Both the position numbers and the translations under genes were made by a program. From Simmondsia chinensis (taxonomy: Eukaryota > Streptophyta > Magnoliopsida > Caryophyllales > Simmondsiaceae), in contig JAGTTD010000009.1 of NCBI GenBank assembly GCA_018398585.1, positions 13,087,193 to 13,151,192 of the forward strand: 64,000 bases of DNA, in the 5' to 3' direction. This document shows, one piece after another, positions 1-11,500 of the stretch (the first letter of the stretch is position 1; each line of letters starts with the position of its first letter). The notes beneath the pieces are model-generated. The model had not been told where the DNA came from, ran no database searches, and saw only the letters and a list, made by a program, of their open reading frames with translations.

Positions 1-793
1 AAAACAACTTAAACTACTATTGTCATTCTTTCTCATCTTTTCTTCTTAGTTCCCAATTCACCAACACAAATAAATAGATCTGTATTAATTATTAATGTCC
101 AACATAAGGAATCCTCTAGCAAAAAATTCTCTAGAATCATCTCAAAAACTTGCGATAAGGGGATATTTCACAAAGTAGATTTCAAATAAAACATCTATCC
201 CCGCCACACTTCATGTTATTGTCCAACAAATGTAAGATCGCGTTTATTACCTATAACCTCGTCATTTTAGTGCATCAAAGCAACCAACCCTCCATGCATG
301 AGTCTAGACCATTTTATGGATTAAGAGTCATTGTATAAACAAAATATATGAGTCGCTCAATTCTGATAGTATTACAGATTCGAGCAAATCGTGTGGTCAT
401 GTTCAGTATGACAATCTCATTGTAGCACACCAACGCAACATCCTGGATCGCTGTCCACATAACCAAAAACAAGTTATTTAAATGTCATGTTATAGTCTTA
501 GTAGACAAGTAGTCCAAAGTCATCACTAACTATGAACTGATTATTAAATAACATTTACATCCATTATTTAGTCCATCTGTGGAACAATCCCATTAATCCA
601 CTAAAAATAGATATCCCAAATGTCATTTAGCGACTTCGTCCATCTCATGGTACGTGCTTGATAGAGAATAACATCACATGCATAAAGACCCGTTAACAAT
701 ATCAAAATTAGACGATAATGCTAAACAATTTTTATTCACTAATAAAAAAAAAAGTTTACATAAATTGGGTTCTCTAGGACACCAGCTTTAACA
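1..793 (-). repeat. 3' LTR of copia element B, partial (cut by the left window edge)
   Basis: On the minus strand this block begins at 793 with TGTTAAAGCTGGTGTCC, directly after a polypurine tract (RC of 794-805), the expected start of a 3' LTR. It matches the LTR at 25498-27231 over its whole length: for example 1-120 resembles 26430-26560, and 600-790 resembles 27040-27230. The full LTR is about 1.73 kb, so about 0.94 kb lies beyond the window and the target duplication of B cannot be checked. Confidence 0.85.
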
Positions 794-1421
794 ATCTCCC
801 ACTTGTCCTAGACCCAATTTACATACAACACATTCCCATCCTATCTAAATGTGACTCAAACAACTTTTGAGTCAATGTTTTTGTAAAAGGATCTACTAAG
901 TTGCTTGAGGTATCTATCTTCAGAATTGTAATCTTCTCTTTCTCCACATAGTCCCGAATGAGGTGATACTTTCAATATGCTTGGACCAGTTATGCTTCCT
1001 TGGTTGCTTTGAGTTACCCACCGCACCCAAATTGTCACAATAAAAGGCAACAGGAGTAAGCCCCTCCTTTATAACCTAAAGATCCATAGGGAACTTCCTA
1101 AGCCGACCAGCCTCCTTGGCAGCTTCCGAAACTACTATAATTCAGCTTCCATGGTAGAGTCAGTAGTACAAGTTTGCTTAACACTCCTCTAACATATGCC
1201 TCCACCACCGAGGGTATAGACATAGCCAGATGTGGAACGTCTAGCATCTAAATTCGACTGAAAATTCGAATCAGAATAGTCCACTCGAATCAACTGATCA
1301 CCATGAAAAACCAACATATAATCTCTTGTCCTTCTTAAATATTTGAAAATATGCTTTACTGCCGTCCAATGCATATCACCTAGATTAGAACGATACCTAC
1401 TCACCATACCAACGACAAAAC
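794..1421 (-). pseudogene. Copia element B: RNase H end of pol, plus polypurine tract
   Basis: This is the 3' end of a Ty1/copia polyprotein. RNase H copies the retrotransposon genome by degrading RNA in the RNA:DNA hybrid. The minus strand reads GMVSRYRSN, HWTAVKHIFKYLRRTRDYM and STSGYVYTLGG, then (after frameshifts) the SEAAKEAGRLRKF and IDSKVV-type C-terminal motifs, close to plant copia RNase H. The polypurine tract follows at about 794-805. The reading frame stops at 1421 because element A is inserted there; the preceding codons (CTRPDIC-like) resume at 20465. Stops and frameshifts show it is dead. The assignment rests on copia motif order, and continuity across the insertion is supported by the AAAAC duplication. 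Confidence 0.85.
1417..1421. other. Target site duplication of copia element A (left copy, AAAAC)
   Basis: AAAAC lies immediately outside the terminal TG of element A and is repeated at 20460-20464 after the terminal CA. Removing 1422-20464 rejoins the pol frame of element B, so this is a true insertion footprint. Confidence 0.9.
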
Positions 1422-2520
1422 TGTTAGGAAAAGAATAACTTTGATGCCAACTGTTGGGTTCACAGTTTTCAATTATGGTCACAACAGAAGGCACCTAATA
1501 AAGCACTTAGAGTCGGAGACTCTTCCCTCTACCTAAGTTCCCGATCAGAGAGTCACGCTTCGTGACACCTCACGTGCAAGAGCTCCCGAGAATAGGGTTA
1601 TCGCTATAAATCCCTTTGCTCTAATACCGGTTGTTGGGGCAAATTTCAAAAATTTTTCCTAATTTTATAAAGTTTACGCAGCGAAAGAGGTTTATAATTC
1701 ATAATTCTAAACCTAAGATTGATTTAAAATTCATAATTTTAAATTTACAGATCTAAGTTCATTATTTAAATCTACAGATATAAATTCTTAATTTAGATCC
1801 ACATGCCTTTTACTCTAATATATTTATAACAATACATAAACTTAAACAGATATAATAACAAATACTGTAAATAAATAGAAATGCGAAAACTAAAAGTAAA
1901 GGAAAGAAAAAGTACCAGGAATTGCCCTGATATAAGAATACCAGAAAGAAAATATTCTTCAGAAGAGTACCAAAATCGGGATCCCACAATCTTCTATGCA
2001 CTGACCTCGAGCTTCCCGGAGGGTGGGCTCGGAAAAATATTAAACTATGGAAAAAAGAATTTCAACGGAAAATTTTCTCTCCAATTAGGTATTCGAAATA
2101 ATTTCAGAAACCCAAAATAATTTGTTTCAATAGAATGACAAACCTTTAGAATAGGTACCTCTATTTATAGTAGGCTACCGGAGCGAAATAATAACGAGCA
2201 ACCGATGCGGGATTGACAAAACAGACCTAGCTCAATCACAAAACATGTCGTTTCAGTTAAGAAGAAACAAAACACAGCGTTTCATTACTAGGCCAAACAC
2301 GCGTGTTTCATTCAATGGAATGCTGCCACATGGCAGCATGTGATTCGTCCCCGAGAGGGGACGTGGATAGCTCTTGGGCCGTCCCAACGTGATACACTTC
2401 TTCAAAACTAGAGCACGCGTATCCTTAGCTGCAAAAAGCGATTTTTCTTTCTTTCTTTTTTATTTTTTTGCTTTGTTTCCACATGTAAAAATTCATTTTA
2501 TGAATTTGAATTTTTTTCAA
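1422..2520 (-). repeat. 3' LTR of element A, distal part (R/U5 side)
   Basis: Homologous to 18255-19300 of the 5' LTR: shared ACTGTTGGGTTCACA, CACGTGCGAGAGCTCC-like and TAAATCCCTTTGCTCTAATACC stretches. It carries a TATA-like CTATAAATAG on the minus strand (2161-2170). It breaks off near 2520 where a MULE terminal repeat begins; the rest of the LTR resumes at 12813. Confidence 0.88.
2161..2170 (-). promoter_or_regulatory. TATA-like box in the 3' LTR of element A
   Basis: CTATAAATAG on the minus strand, conserved in the other LTR at 18997-19006, so it is probably the LTR core promoter. This is inferred from motif and conservation only. Confidence 0.5.
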
Positions 2521-2990
2521 GAAAACCGTACCAAATAAACCCCCAACCCCACCTTTAATCTTTTTCCAACCCCTCTTTCTCAAAACCAACCCATTTGGAC
2601 ATTTTACCCTTTTCATACTAGACCCTCCTGTTCACACTCTCCCCCCTGTGCAAGACCCCCTTTCTCTCATCTCATTTAATACAAAAGGACAATTTTTTTA
2701 CTTTTTGCTTTTCATTCGCCCTCTCCCTTCTCTTCCCACCAGTTCATTCTCTCTCTCTTTTCACTATGTTAATAATTTGTCTTCCTTCTCTCATATCTCA
2801 TTCTCTCTTCTTTATTCTTCTTCTTTTATTTTTGAATTCCCGAGCTTCATTCTCAGCATCCAGCATTGTGGCATTACGATAGGCTCAAGGTTGAGTCATT
2901 ACATATTTCACGGTTTTCAAATCATACATTGAAGGTAAAATGATCATTTCATGCATTGGTCGTTAATGGTTCTCTATCATATGGGGTTGG
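2521..2990 (+). repeat. Left terminal inverted repeat of MULE1
   Basis: Inverted match to 8815-9371: the terminal 21 bases differ at one or two positions, then a CT-rich tract, then the AAGGTTGAGTCATTACA and TGAAGGTAAAATGATCA blocks. The right copy carries about 100 extra bases near 8955-9035. An open frame at 2648-2932 is low-complexity and mirrored in the other repeat, so I do not call it a gene. Confidence 0.8.
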
Positions 2991-5900
2991 TGTGCTACTA
3001 GTCATTTATAGTGTATGATCAATCATACACCGTGTATGATTGGGGTAAATGGTGCATTATCATTTTCTTTTGGTTTGTTTCAATTTATTAATGGTGTATG
3101 ATTAATCATACACCATGTATGATTGGTTTAAATGGTGTATTATCATGTTATATGGGTGTTTTTGAAGTCATGAATGGTGTATGATTAATCATACACCGTG
3201 TACGATTGGTTTGAATGGTGTATTATCATGTTATGTTGGTGTTTTTCAAATCATTAGTGGTGTATGATTAATCATAAACCGTGTATGATTAGTTTAAATG
3301 GTGTTAAATCATTTTCTGTTGGTGTTTTTCAAGTCATTAATGGTGTATGATCAATCATACACCATGTATGATAGGTTTTAAGGGTGTAAAATCATCTTGT
3401 CTAGGTGTGTTTCTAGTAACTAGTGGTGTACGATTAATCATACACCGTGTATGGTAGGTTTTAAAGGTGTAAAATGAACTTGTATAGGTAGGTTTCAAGT
3501 AATTAGTGGTGTATGATCAATTATATACCGTGTATGATAGGTTTTAAGGGTGTGAAATCAACTTGTATAGGTGTGTTCCAAATAATTAGTGGTGTATATC
3601 GATCATAAACCGTGTATGATTGGTTTTAATGGTGTGAAATAAACTTATATAGGTGTGTTTCAAGTCATTAATGGTATATTATTAATATACTAATCATACA
3701 CCGTGTACGATAGGTTTTAATGGTGTAAAATCATCTTGTCTAGGTGTGTTTTAAGTAATTAGTGGTGTGTGATTAATCATACACAATGTATGATAGGTTT
3801 TGATGGTGTAAAATCAACTTGTATAGGTGTGTTTCTTGTAATTAGTGGTGTATGATTAGTCATACACCGTGTATGATTGGTTAAAATAGTGTAAAATCAA
3901 ATTGTATAGATGTGTTTCAAGTCATTAGTGGTGTATGATAGGTTTTACGGTGTGAGATCATTTTGTGTTGGTATGTTTCAGGTAATTGGTGGTGTATGAT
4001 CAATCACACACCGTGTATGATTGGTTTTAATGGTGTGAAATCAACTGTATAGGTATATTTCATGTAATTAGTAGTATATGATCAATCATACACTGTGTAT
4101 GATATGTTTTAATGGTGTTAAATCATATTGTCTTGGTGTGTTTCAAGTAATTAGTGGTGTATGATCAATCATACACGGTGTATTATAGGTTTTAATGGTG
4201 TAAAATCATCTTGTCCAAGTGTGTTTCAAGTAATTAGTGGTGTATGATCAATCATACATAGTGTATGATAGGTTTTAATAATATAAAATAAACTTGTATA
4301 GATGTGTTTCAAGTAATTGGTGGTGTATGATCAATTATACACCGTGTATGATTGGTTTTAATAGTGTAAAATCTACTTCTTGGTGTGTTTCAAGTAATTA
4401 ATGGGGTATGATCAATTATACACCGTGTATGACTAGTTTTAATGGTGTAAAATCAACTTGTATAGGTGTGTTTCAAGTAATTACTGGTGTATGATCAATC
4501 ATACACCATATATGATAGGTTTTAATGGTGTAGAATCAACTTGTCTAGGTGTGTTTTAAGTAATTAGTGGTGTATGATTAATCATATAACGTGTATGATA
4601 AGTTTTAATGGTATGAAATCAACTTGTTTAGGTGTGTTTCAAGTAACTAGTGGTGTGCGATAATTCATACACCGTGTATGATAGGTTTTAATGGTGTAAA
4701 ATCATCTTGTTTAGGTGTGTTTCAATTAATTAGTGGTGTATGATCAATCATACACCGTGTGTGATCGGTTTTAATGGTGTAAAATGAACTTGTATAGGTG
4801 TGTTTCAAGTAATTAGTGGCGTATGATCAATCATACACCGTGTGTGATAGGTTTTAATGGTATAAAATGAACTTGTATAGGTGTGTTTCAAGTAATTAGT
4901 GGTGTATAATCAATCATACACCATGTATGATCGGTTTTAATGGTGTGAAATCAACTTGTGTAGGTGTGTTTCACATAATTAGTGGTGTACGATTAATCAT
5001 ACACCATGTATGATAGATTTTAATTGTGTGAAATCAACTTATATAAGTGTGTTTCATGAAATTAGTGGTGTATGACCAATCATACATCGTGTATGGTAGG
5101 TTTAAATGGTGTGAAATCAACTTGTATAGGTGTGTTTTAAGTAATTAGTGTGTATGATCAATCGTACACCATGTATGATAGGTTTTAATGGTGTGAGATC
5201 ATTTTTTGTTAGTGTGTTTTAAGTAATTAGTGTTGTATGTTCAACCATACACTGTGTATAATTGGTTTTAATGATGTGAAATCAACTTGTATATGTGTGT
5301 TTCATGTAAATAGTAGTGTATGATCAATCATACACCGTGTATGATAAGTTTTAATGGTGTAAAACCAACTTGTATAGGTGTGTTTCAAGTAATTAGTGAT
5401 GTATGATCAATCATATACCGTATATGATAGGTTTTAATGGTATGAAATCAACCTGTTTTAGTGTCTTACAAGTCATTAGTGGTGTATGATCAACCACACA
5501 CCGTGTGTAATGGGTCTAAAGGGTGTAAAATCAACCTGTTTTCGTGTCTTTCAAGTCATCAGTAGTGTATGATCAATCATAGACCGTGTACACCGTGTAT
5601 GATGGGTTTACAAGGTGTAAATCAGCTTGTTTTAGTATGTTTTATGTAAATTGTGGTGTATGATCAATCATACACGGTGTATGATTGGTGTTATCATGTA
5701 AAATTAACTTGTTTTAGTATTTTTCACGTTATTAGTGGTGTATGATCAATCATATACCGTGTATAATAGGTTTTAAGGGAGTAAAATCAACTTGTTTAGT
5801 GTCTTTAGAGTCATTAGTGGTATATGATCAATCATACACCGTGTATGATAGGTTTTAAGGGTGTAAAATCAACTCACTTTAGTGTCTTTTAAGTCATTAG

Positions 5901-6375
5901 TGGTGTATAATTAGTTATACACCGTGTATGATTGGTCTAAATTGTGTGAAATCAACTTGTCTAAGTTAACCATACACAATGTATGATAGGTTTTAATGGT
6001 GTGAAATGAAATTGTTTAAGTGTGTTTCAAGTGATTAGTTGTGTACAGTGTGTTTCAAGTAATTAACAATGTAATATGAACTTGTTTTTTTGTGTATCAA
6101 GTGATTTGTGGTATATGTTTAACCATACACTGTGTATGGTAGGTTTTAAGGGTGTAAAGTCAACTTCTTTATGTGTGTTTCAAGTGATTATTGGTGTATG
6201 TTTGACCATACACCATGTATGATAGGTTTTAATGATGTAAAATCAACTTATTTTTGTATGTTTCAAGTGATTAGTGGTATATGTTTAATCATACACCGTG
6301 TATGATAGGTTTTAATGGTGTAAAATCGACTTGGTGTACTGTGTTTCAAGTACATTGTGGTGTATGATTAGTCAT
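2990..6375 (+). repeat. Tandem array 1, ~84-bp unit, about 40 copies
   Basis: Each unit contains the 20-bp perfect palindrome GTGTATGATTAATCATACAC (or the TCA variant), then a third half-site CGTGTATGAT, then a spacer of the type GGTTTTAATGGTGTAAAATC / AACTTGTATAGGTGTGTTTC / AAGTAATTAGTG. Spacing between units is about 81-86 bp (for example 4156, 4239, 4322, 4403). Copies diverge point by point and a few are shortened. The array is the inward extension of the left inverted repeat of MULE1. Confidence 0.92.
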
Positions 6376-6389
6376 TAATAATCCCTGCA

Positions 6390-6990
6390 CTTTTAGATAT
6401 AATAATTGCTGGTTTTGTTCATCTTTTTTCCGTTACCATTATTAATCATGTGTGACTAACTATTATGCAATGCAGATTTTGCGAGCAGATGAGTATAACT
6501 TCGATGTCATTGGTGGAGATAAGAATTTTTGTGTTGATATGTCACTTTGGACATGTACATGTCGTAAGTTTCAGGTGGAGCAGCTTTCATGTGAGCATGC
6601 CTTGGCAGTTGTAAGATACGGTCTTTATTGTCTGTACGATTTATGCTCACCATATTATTCCAGAGATTATTGGTACGAGTCGTATGAAGGCGTCGTGTAC
6701 CCGATGCTTCACATAAGTGAGTGGTCTATCTTGCATCATATATCACAAATGAATCTTCTTCCACTCGATGTTCGAACTTCTTCTGAAAGGAGGAGGAAGC
6801 GGAGGATTCCTTCAGTTGGTGAGGAACATGTACCGCAAAAGTGAGAGTCGATGCAAGGAGCACGGGCATAATCGATCAACGTGTAAAAATCCAATTGCTC
6901 GGCACTCGAGTGGTGAAGGCACATCCATAAATACCAGCGGTCATTCTTATCATGTCTCTCCTCCGAATTAACTTACATTGTTCTTTTTTT
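6390..6990 (+). pseudogene. MULE transposase C-terminal fragment (SWIM zinc finger and zinc knuckle)
   Basis: This is the last exon of a Mutator-like transposase. A splice-acceptor-like GCAG precedes 6476. The frame carries a SWIM zinc finger, CXC..CXH (C-T-C, then SCEHALAVVRY, 6550-6620), which in this family binds DNA, followed by the YSRDYW and SEWS-type tail and a basic RRRKRR stretch. After a one-base frame change near 6842 a zinc knuckle core follows (RCKEHGHNRSTC), with its first cysteine lost. The DDE catalytic core is absent; where it should be there is only satellite array. So the copy cannot encode a working transposase. Family assignment is firm and the exact clade unknown. Confidence 0.82.
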
Positions 6991-7364
6991 TTTCCTAGTG
7001 TAATTGCCATTAATATCAATGAAATCGTGTACTATTAATAGACATGCATTATTAATGACAGTTGTGTATTATCCATAACACATTAACTGGGGTAGTTGGG
7101 GGTTGAACACTGAATATGGAAATCATATGGAAATATACAAGAATATGGAAATTTACAAGAACATGTACACATCACATACTTCTATTCACTTGTATGCATT
7201 TTCATGAGTTCCCTTCTACCATGACTGTACAAGTATATACAGGTATTGGTCCGTAACGTCTCCATCTGCCCTTGCGTACATTGGGAGATGCTGAGGCCAT
7301 TCGTAAGAAAAAATTCTATAAACTTAACGATGAACATGCCATTACAAGTTCTAATTACTTGAAA
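6991..7364. other. Spacer between transposase fragment and inverted array
   Basis: Non-coding A/T-rich sequence after the transposase stop at about 6971, including a T-run (6985-6998) and GTGTATTA-type half repeats. Open frames here are short and lack recognisable motifs. I see nothing else. Confidence 0.5.
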
Positions 7365-8800
7365 CACACCTATACAAGTTGATTTCACACCATTAAAACC
7401 TATCATATACGGTGTATGATTAATCGTACACCACTAATTACTTGAAACACATCTAGACAAGTTGAATTTACACCATTAAAACCTATCATACACCGTTTAT
7501 GATTGATCATACACCTCTAATTACTTGAAACACACCTATACAAATTGATTTTAAACCAGTAAAACTTGTCAAACACGGTGTATGATTGATCATACAACAT
7601 AATTACATGAAACACACCTATACAAGTTGGTTTCACACCATTAAAACCAATCATACACGGTGAATGATTGATCATGCACCACTAATTACTTAAAACACGC
7701 CAACACAAAATGATCCTACACCATTAAAACCTATCATACACGGTGTATGATTGATCATACACCACTAATTACTTGAAACACACCTATACAAGTTAATTTC
7801 TCACAATTTAAACCTATCATACCTTGTGTATGATTGATTATACACCACTAATTACTTGAAATACACCTGTACAAGTTGATTTTATACCATTAAAATCTAT
7901 CATAAACAGTGTATGATTAACCATACACCGTTAATTACTTGAAACACACCTAGACAAGATGATTTTACACCATTAAAACCTATCATACATGGTGTATGAT
8001 TGATCATACACCATTAATGACTTGAAACACACCTATACAAGTTGATTTTACACTCTTAAAACCAATCATACATGGTTTATGATTGATCATACACCACTAA
8101 TTATTTGAAACACACCTATATAAGTCGATTTCACACCAATAAAACCTATCATACGCGGTGTATGATTGATCATACACTACTAATTACTTGAAATACACCT
8201 ATACAAGTTTTTTTTTTTTGGGTAAGTACACCTATACAAGTTCATTTTATGCCATTAAGATCTATCATACACGGTGTATGATTAATCATACACCATTAGT
8301 TACTTGAAACACATCTAGACAAGATGATTTTACACCATTGATACCTATCATACCCGGTGTATAATTGATTATACACCACTAATATACATGAAACACATCT
8401 ATACAAGTTGATTTCACACCACTAAAACCAATAATACACGGTGTATGATTGATTATACACCATTAATGACTTGAAAAACACTAGCAGAGAATGATTTAAC
8501 ACCATTTAAACCAATCATACACGGTGTATGATTTATCATATACCATTAATGACTTGAAAAACACCAACATTACTTGATAGTACACCATTTAAACCAATCA
8601 TACATGATTTATGATTAATCATACACCGTTATTGGCTTCAAAAACACCAACACAACATAATAATGCACCATCTAAACCAATCATACACGGTGTATGATTA
8701 ATCATACACCAATAATAAGTTGAAACACACCAAAAGAAAGTGATAATACACCATTTACACCAATCATACACAGTGTATGATTGATCATACACCATAAATG
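7365..8800 (-). repeat. Tandem array 2, same ~84-bp unit, inverted, about 17 copies
   Basis: Reverse complement of array 1: TTACTTGAAACACACC / TACAAGTTGATTT / ACACCATTAAAACC / ATCATACACGGTGTATGATT. It is less than half as long as array 1, so the two arms have expanded or contracted independently. A T-run with GGGTAAGTACACC interrupts one unit at 8209-8228. Confidence 0.92.
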
Positions 8801-8814
8801 ACTAGTGGCACACC

Positions 8815-9371
8815 AACCCCATATAATAGAGATCTATTAACGGCCAATGCATGAAATGATCATTTTACCTTCAATGTTTGATATGAAAACCTTGAAATGT
8901 ATAATGACTCAACCTTGAGCCTACCGCAATGCCACAATGCTTCATACCCGTTCTTACAAAACCTTCTTCTTCTTCCAAAGCCACCACAAAGAACTACCCA
9001 AGGGCCCAAGTAGGACAAGGAAACACGCAGGACGCTGAGAATAGAGCTCGGGAATTCGAAAATAAAAGAAGAAGAAGAAGAAAGAAGAGAGAATGAGATA
9101 TGAGAGAAGAAAGACAAGTGGTTAACACTGTGAAAGGAGAGAGAATGAACTGGTAGGAAGAAAAGGGAGAGAGAGAGTGAAAAGCAAAAAGTAAAAAGGT
9201 TATCCTTTTGCATTAAATGATATGAAAGAGAGGGGTGTCGCAGGGGAGAGAGAGTGTAAATAGGAGGGACTAGTGTAAAAAGCACAAAATGGTTCAAATT
9301 GGTTAGTTTTAGGAAAGAGGGGTTGAAAAAAGATTAAATGTGGGGTTGGAGGTTTATTTGGTACGATTTTC
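8815..9371 (-). repeat. Right terminal inverted repeat of MULE1
   Basis: Inverted counterpart of 2521-2990, GA-rich on the plus strand. It ends in GGTTTATTTGGTACGATTTTC. An open frame on the minus strand (8860-9297) is serine/leucine-rich low-complexity sequence generated by the CT-rich tract. Confidence 0.8.
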
Positions 9372-9718
9372 CAAAGTTATTTTACGAGGCAGTGGTGACT
9401 ACTCCTCTGGTTGTCAGGGGCAGTTATCGCAGCTTTGCTTGGTCGTATATGGAAGTACAGAAGAGGATCTTGGACAATTTAATATGGAATTTTTGAACAC
9501 TATTTAATATGGAGTTCGATTTAGACAGCAGTTTGGCCCACTCTGCTACGTCTACTGAGGAAAAGCTCTACCTGCTGCCGTTATTTCGTCCTAAAAATCT
9601 CACGCTTGAGGATTCGCTATCCACTGTGAAAGCACTGTCTGCACCCATTCCTCCATTAGATATTTCTGTAGAGAATAGGAAGCTTTTGCAGCTGATTTTT
9701 AAAATGTTGGAATTACGA

Positions 9719-9727
9719 GATATTGGT
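9719..9727. other. Left 9-bp target duplication of MULE K (GATATTGGT)
   Basis: Pairs with GATATTGGC at 11712-11720, one mismatch. Nine bases is the duplication length typical of Mutator-like transposition. Confidence 0.85.
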
Positions 9728-9957
9728 GAGTTTTTTAGCAAATTAGCACATTTTTATAAAAAAATTAGCAAAATGGTACCTTTAGAAAAATATTTAGCAA
9801 AATGGCATAATTTACTGTTCATTTATCGTTGGACGACGTTAGAAATGTCGTGCAAGAATTTGCCAACTGCTGCACGACGTTACAGTGGGTGATGCAATAA
9901 CCATTACCCAGTTCATATATTTTATTATATAAAGTATATGTGGTTTAGCATCACTAG

Positions 9958-10031
9958 TGGGGTAAGTGTCATAGTGGTAAAGGTGGTCTAATATTTTCCT
10001 ACAGCGCGCGGGTTCGAATCTTCACTACTAC
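9958..10031 (+). other. tRNA-like block with A-box and B-box inside MULE K, left arm
   Basis: TAGTGGTAAAGGTGGTC resembles a pol III A box region and GCGGGTTCGAATC is a near-perfect B box 40-45 bases later. The acceptor stem does not pair, so it is a tRNA-derived relic, not a tRNA gene. The mirrored copy is at 11425-11500 on the minus strand with GTGCAGGTTCGAATC. Confidence 0.55.
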
Positions 10032-11424
10032 ATTTCCATTTGTTTTTGAATCCATTTTTATTATTTTTTGAACACTAATAATAAAAATTTAATTTACTAA
10101 CTTATAAATACTAAGAATTTAATATTATTTCTAATATATTAATATATCTATTTTTAATTAATATTTTACTATAATTTTATTTTAATAATTATATATATTT
10201 AATTTTAGTTAATTAATTGAGAGGTAGTCAAAATTTAGGAGGTAGCAATTTGTGATTTTTTGGATATTTTTAAAATTACTTCCTAGATTTTTTTTTTCGT
10301 AAAATCACAAAAAGAATCATATTATTATATATTAACATAAAAGTATTGTATATATTTATATATCTATGTATGTGCATATTACTCAATCAAAAACAACTAT
10401 CATGAGCGTATTACTCAATCAAAAACAATTATGTCTCGTTAATGTAAAAACTTTTATTCAAGTTTTATCTTGGTCCTCTACTCCCCTTTTATATAATATT
10501 TTATTTTACTTTAAATAAAAATATTGGCTCATAAATAATAATCATTTGATTTATTTCTGATATGTTAATATCTCTACTTTTTAATTAATATTTTACTATA
10601 ATTTTATTTAAATATATGTGATTATTAAAATTAATTTTTTTTGATAGAACAAATTAAATATTTTGGGGGCATATTATTTCTTATAGTGTTGTTATTTTAA
10701 TAATTACATATTATTTCTATCGAAAAAACATATTTAATTTTAATAATTACATATTATTTCTCATATAGGTTGGGGGCATTATCATATTCTATCATAAATA
10801 TATTGGTTATTATATAATATTTATGGATTATTATTATATAATTAATTAACTAAAATTAAATATGCAATTATCAAAATAAATTTATAGTAAAACATTAATT
10901 AAAAAGTAGAGATATTAACATATCAGAAATAACATCAAATGATTATTATTTATGAGCTAATATTTTTATTTAAAGTAAAATAAAATATTATATAAAAGAG
11001 GAGTAGAGGACCAAGATAAAACTTGAATAAAAGTTTTTACATTAACGAGGCATAATTGTTTTTGATTGAGTAATACGCACATACATAGATATATAAATAT
11101 ACACAATACTTTTATGTTAATATGTAATAATATGATTCTTTTGTGATTTTACGAAAAAAAATCTAGGAAGTAATTTTAAAAATATCCAAAAAATCATAAA
11201 TTGCTACCTCCTAGATTTTGACTACCTCTCAATTAATTAACTAAAATTAAATATACAATTATTAAAATAAAATTATAGTAAAATATTAATTAAAAATAGA
11301 TATATTAATATATCAAAAATAATATTAAATTCTTAGTATTTATAAGTTAGTAAATTAAAGTTTTATTATTAGTGTTTAAAAAATAATAAAAATGGATTCA
11401 AAAACGAATGGAAATGTAGTAGTG

Positions 11425-11500
11425 AAGATTCGAACCTGCACACTTTCGGAGAATGTTAGACCACCTTAACCACTAGGACACTCACCCCACTAGTGATGCT
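11425..11500 (-). other. tRNA-like block inside MULE K, right arm
   Basis: Minus-strand copy of the block at 9958-10031, with AGTGGTTAAGGTGGTC and AGGTTCGAATC. This arm keeps a more tRNA-like A box (GTGGTTAAGG) than the left one. Confidence 0.55.

Larger units (their letters stand above)
2521..9371. mobile_element. MULE with giant satellite-bearing inverted ends (MULE1)
   Basis: A Mutator-like element with long inverted ends. The left end (2521-~2990) and right end (9371-~8815) are inverted copies, starting GAAAAYCGTACCAAATAAACC and continuing through an A/C-rich then CT-rich block to the sequence around the palindromic repeats. The inverted homology continues into tandem arrays of an ~84-bp unit (2990-6375 and, inverted, 7365-8800). 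Only ~1 kb lies between the arrays and it holds a transposase 3' fragment. No 9-bp target duplication is visible: the 9 bases outside each end differ, and the right flank is a VIRILIZER-like fragment instead of LTR A. The insertion history is therefore not simple. Confidence 0.75.

Noticed and set aside
2648..2932. Open frame in the left repeat of MULE1, and its mirror at 8860-9297
   Set aside because: Low-complexity Ser/Phe/Leu translation of a CT-rich tract present in both terminal repeats; no domain, and frame changes between copies.
2990..8800. CRISPR-like look of the two arrays (repeats with spacers)
   Set aside because: Spacers are also repeats, the unit is ~84 bp, the arrays are inverted copies inside MULE ends, and the genome is eukaryotic.
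9958..10031. A tRNA gene
   Set aside because: Acceptor and anticodon stems do not pair; only A- and B-box-like sequence remains, in both arms of a transposon.
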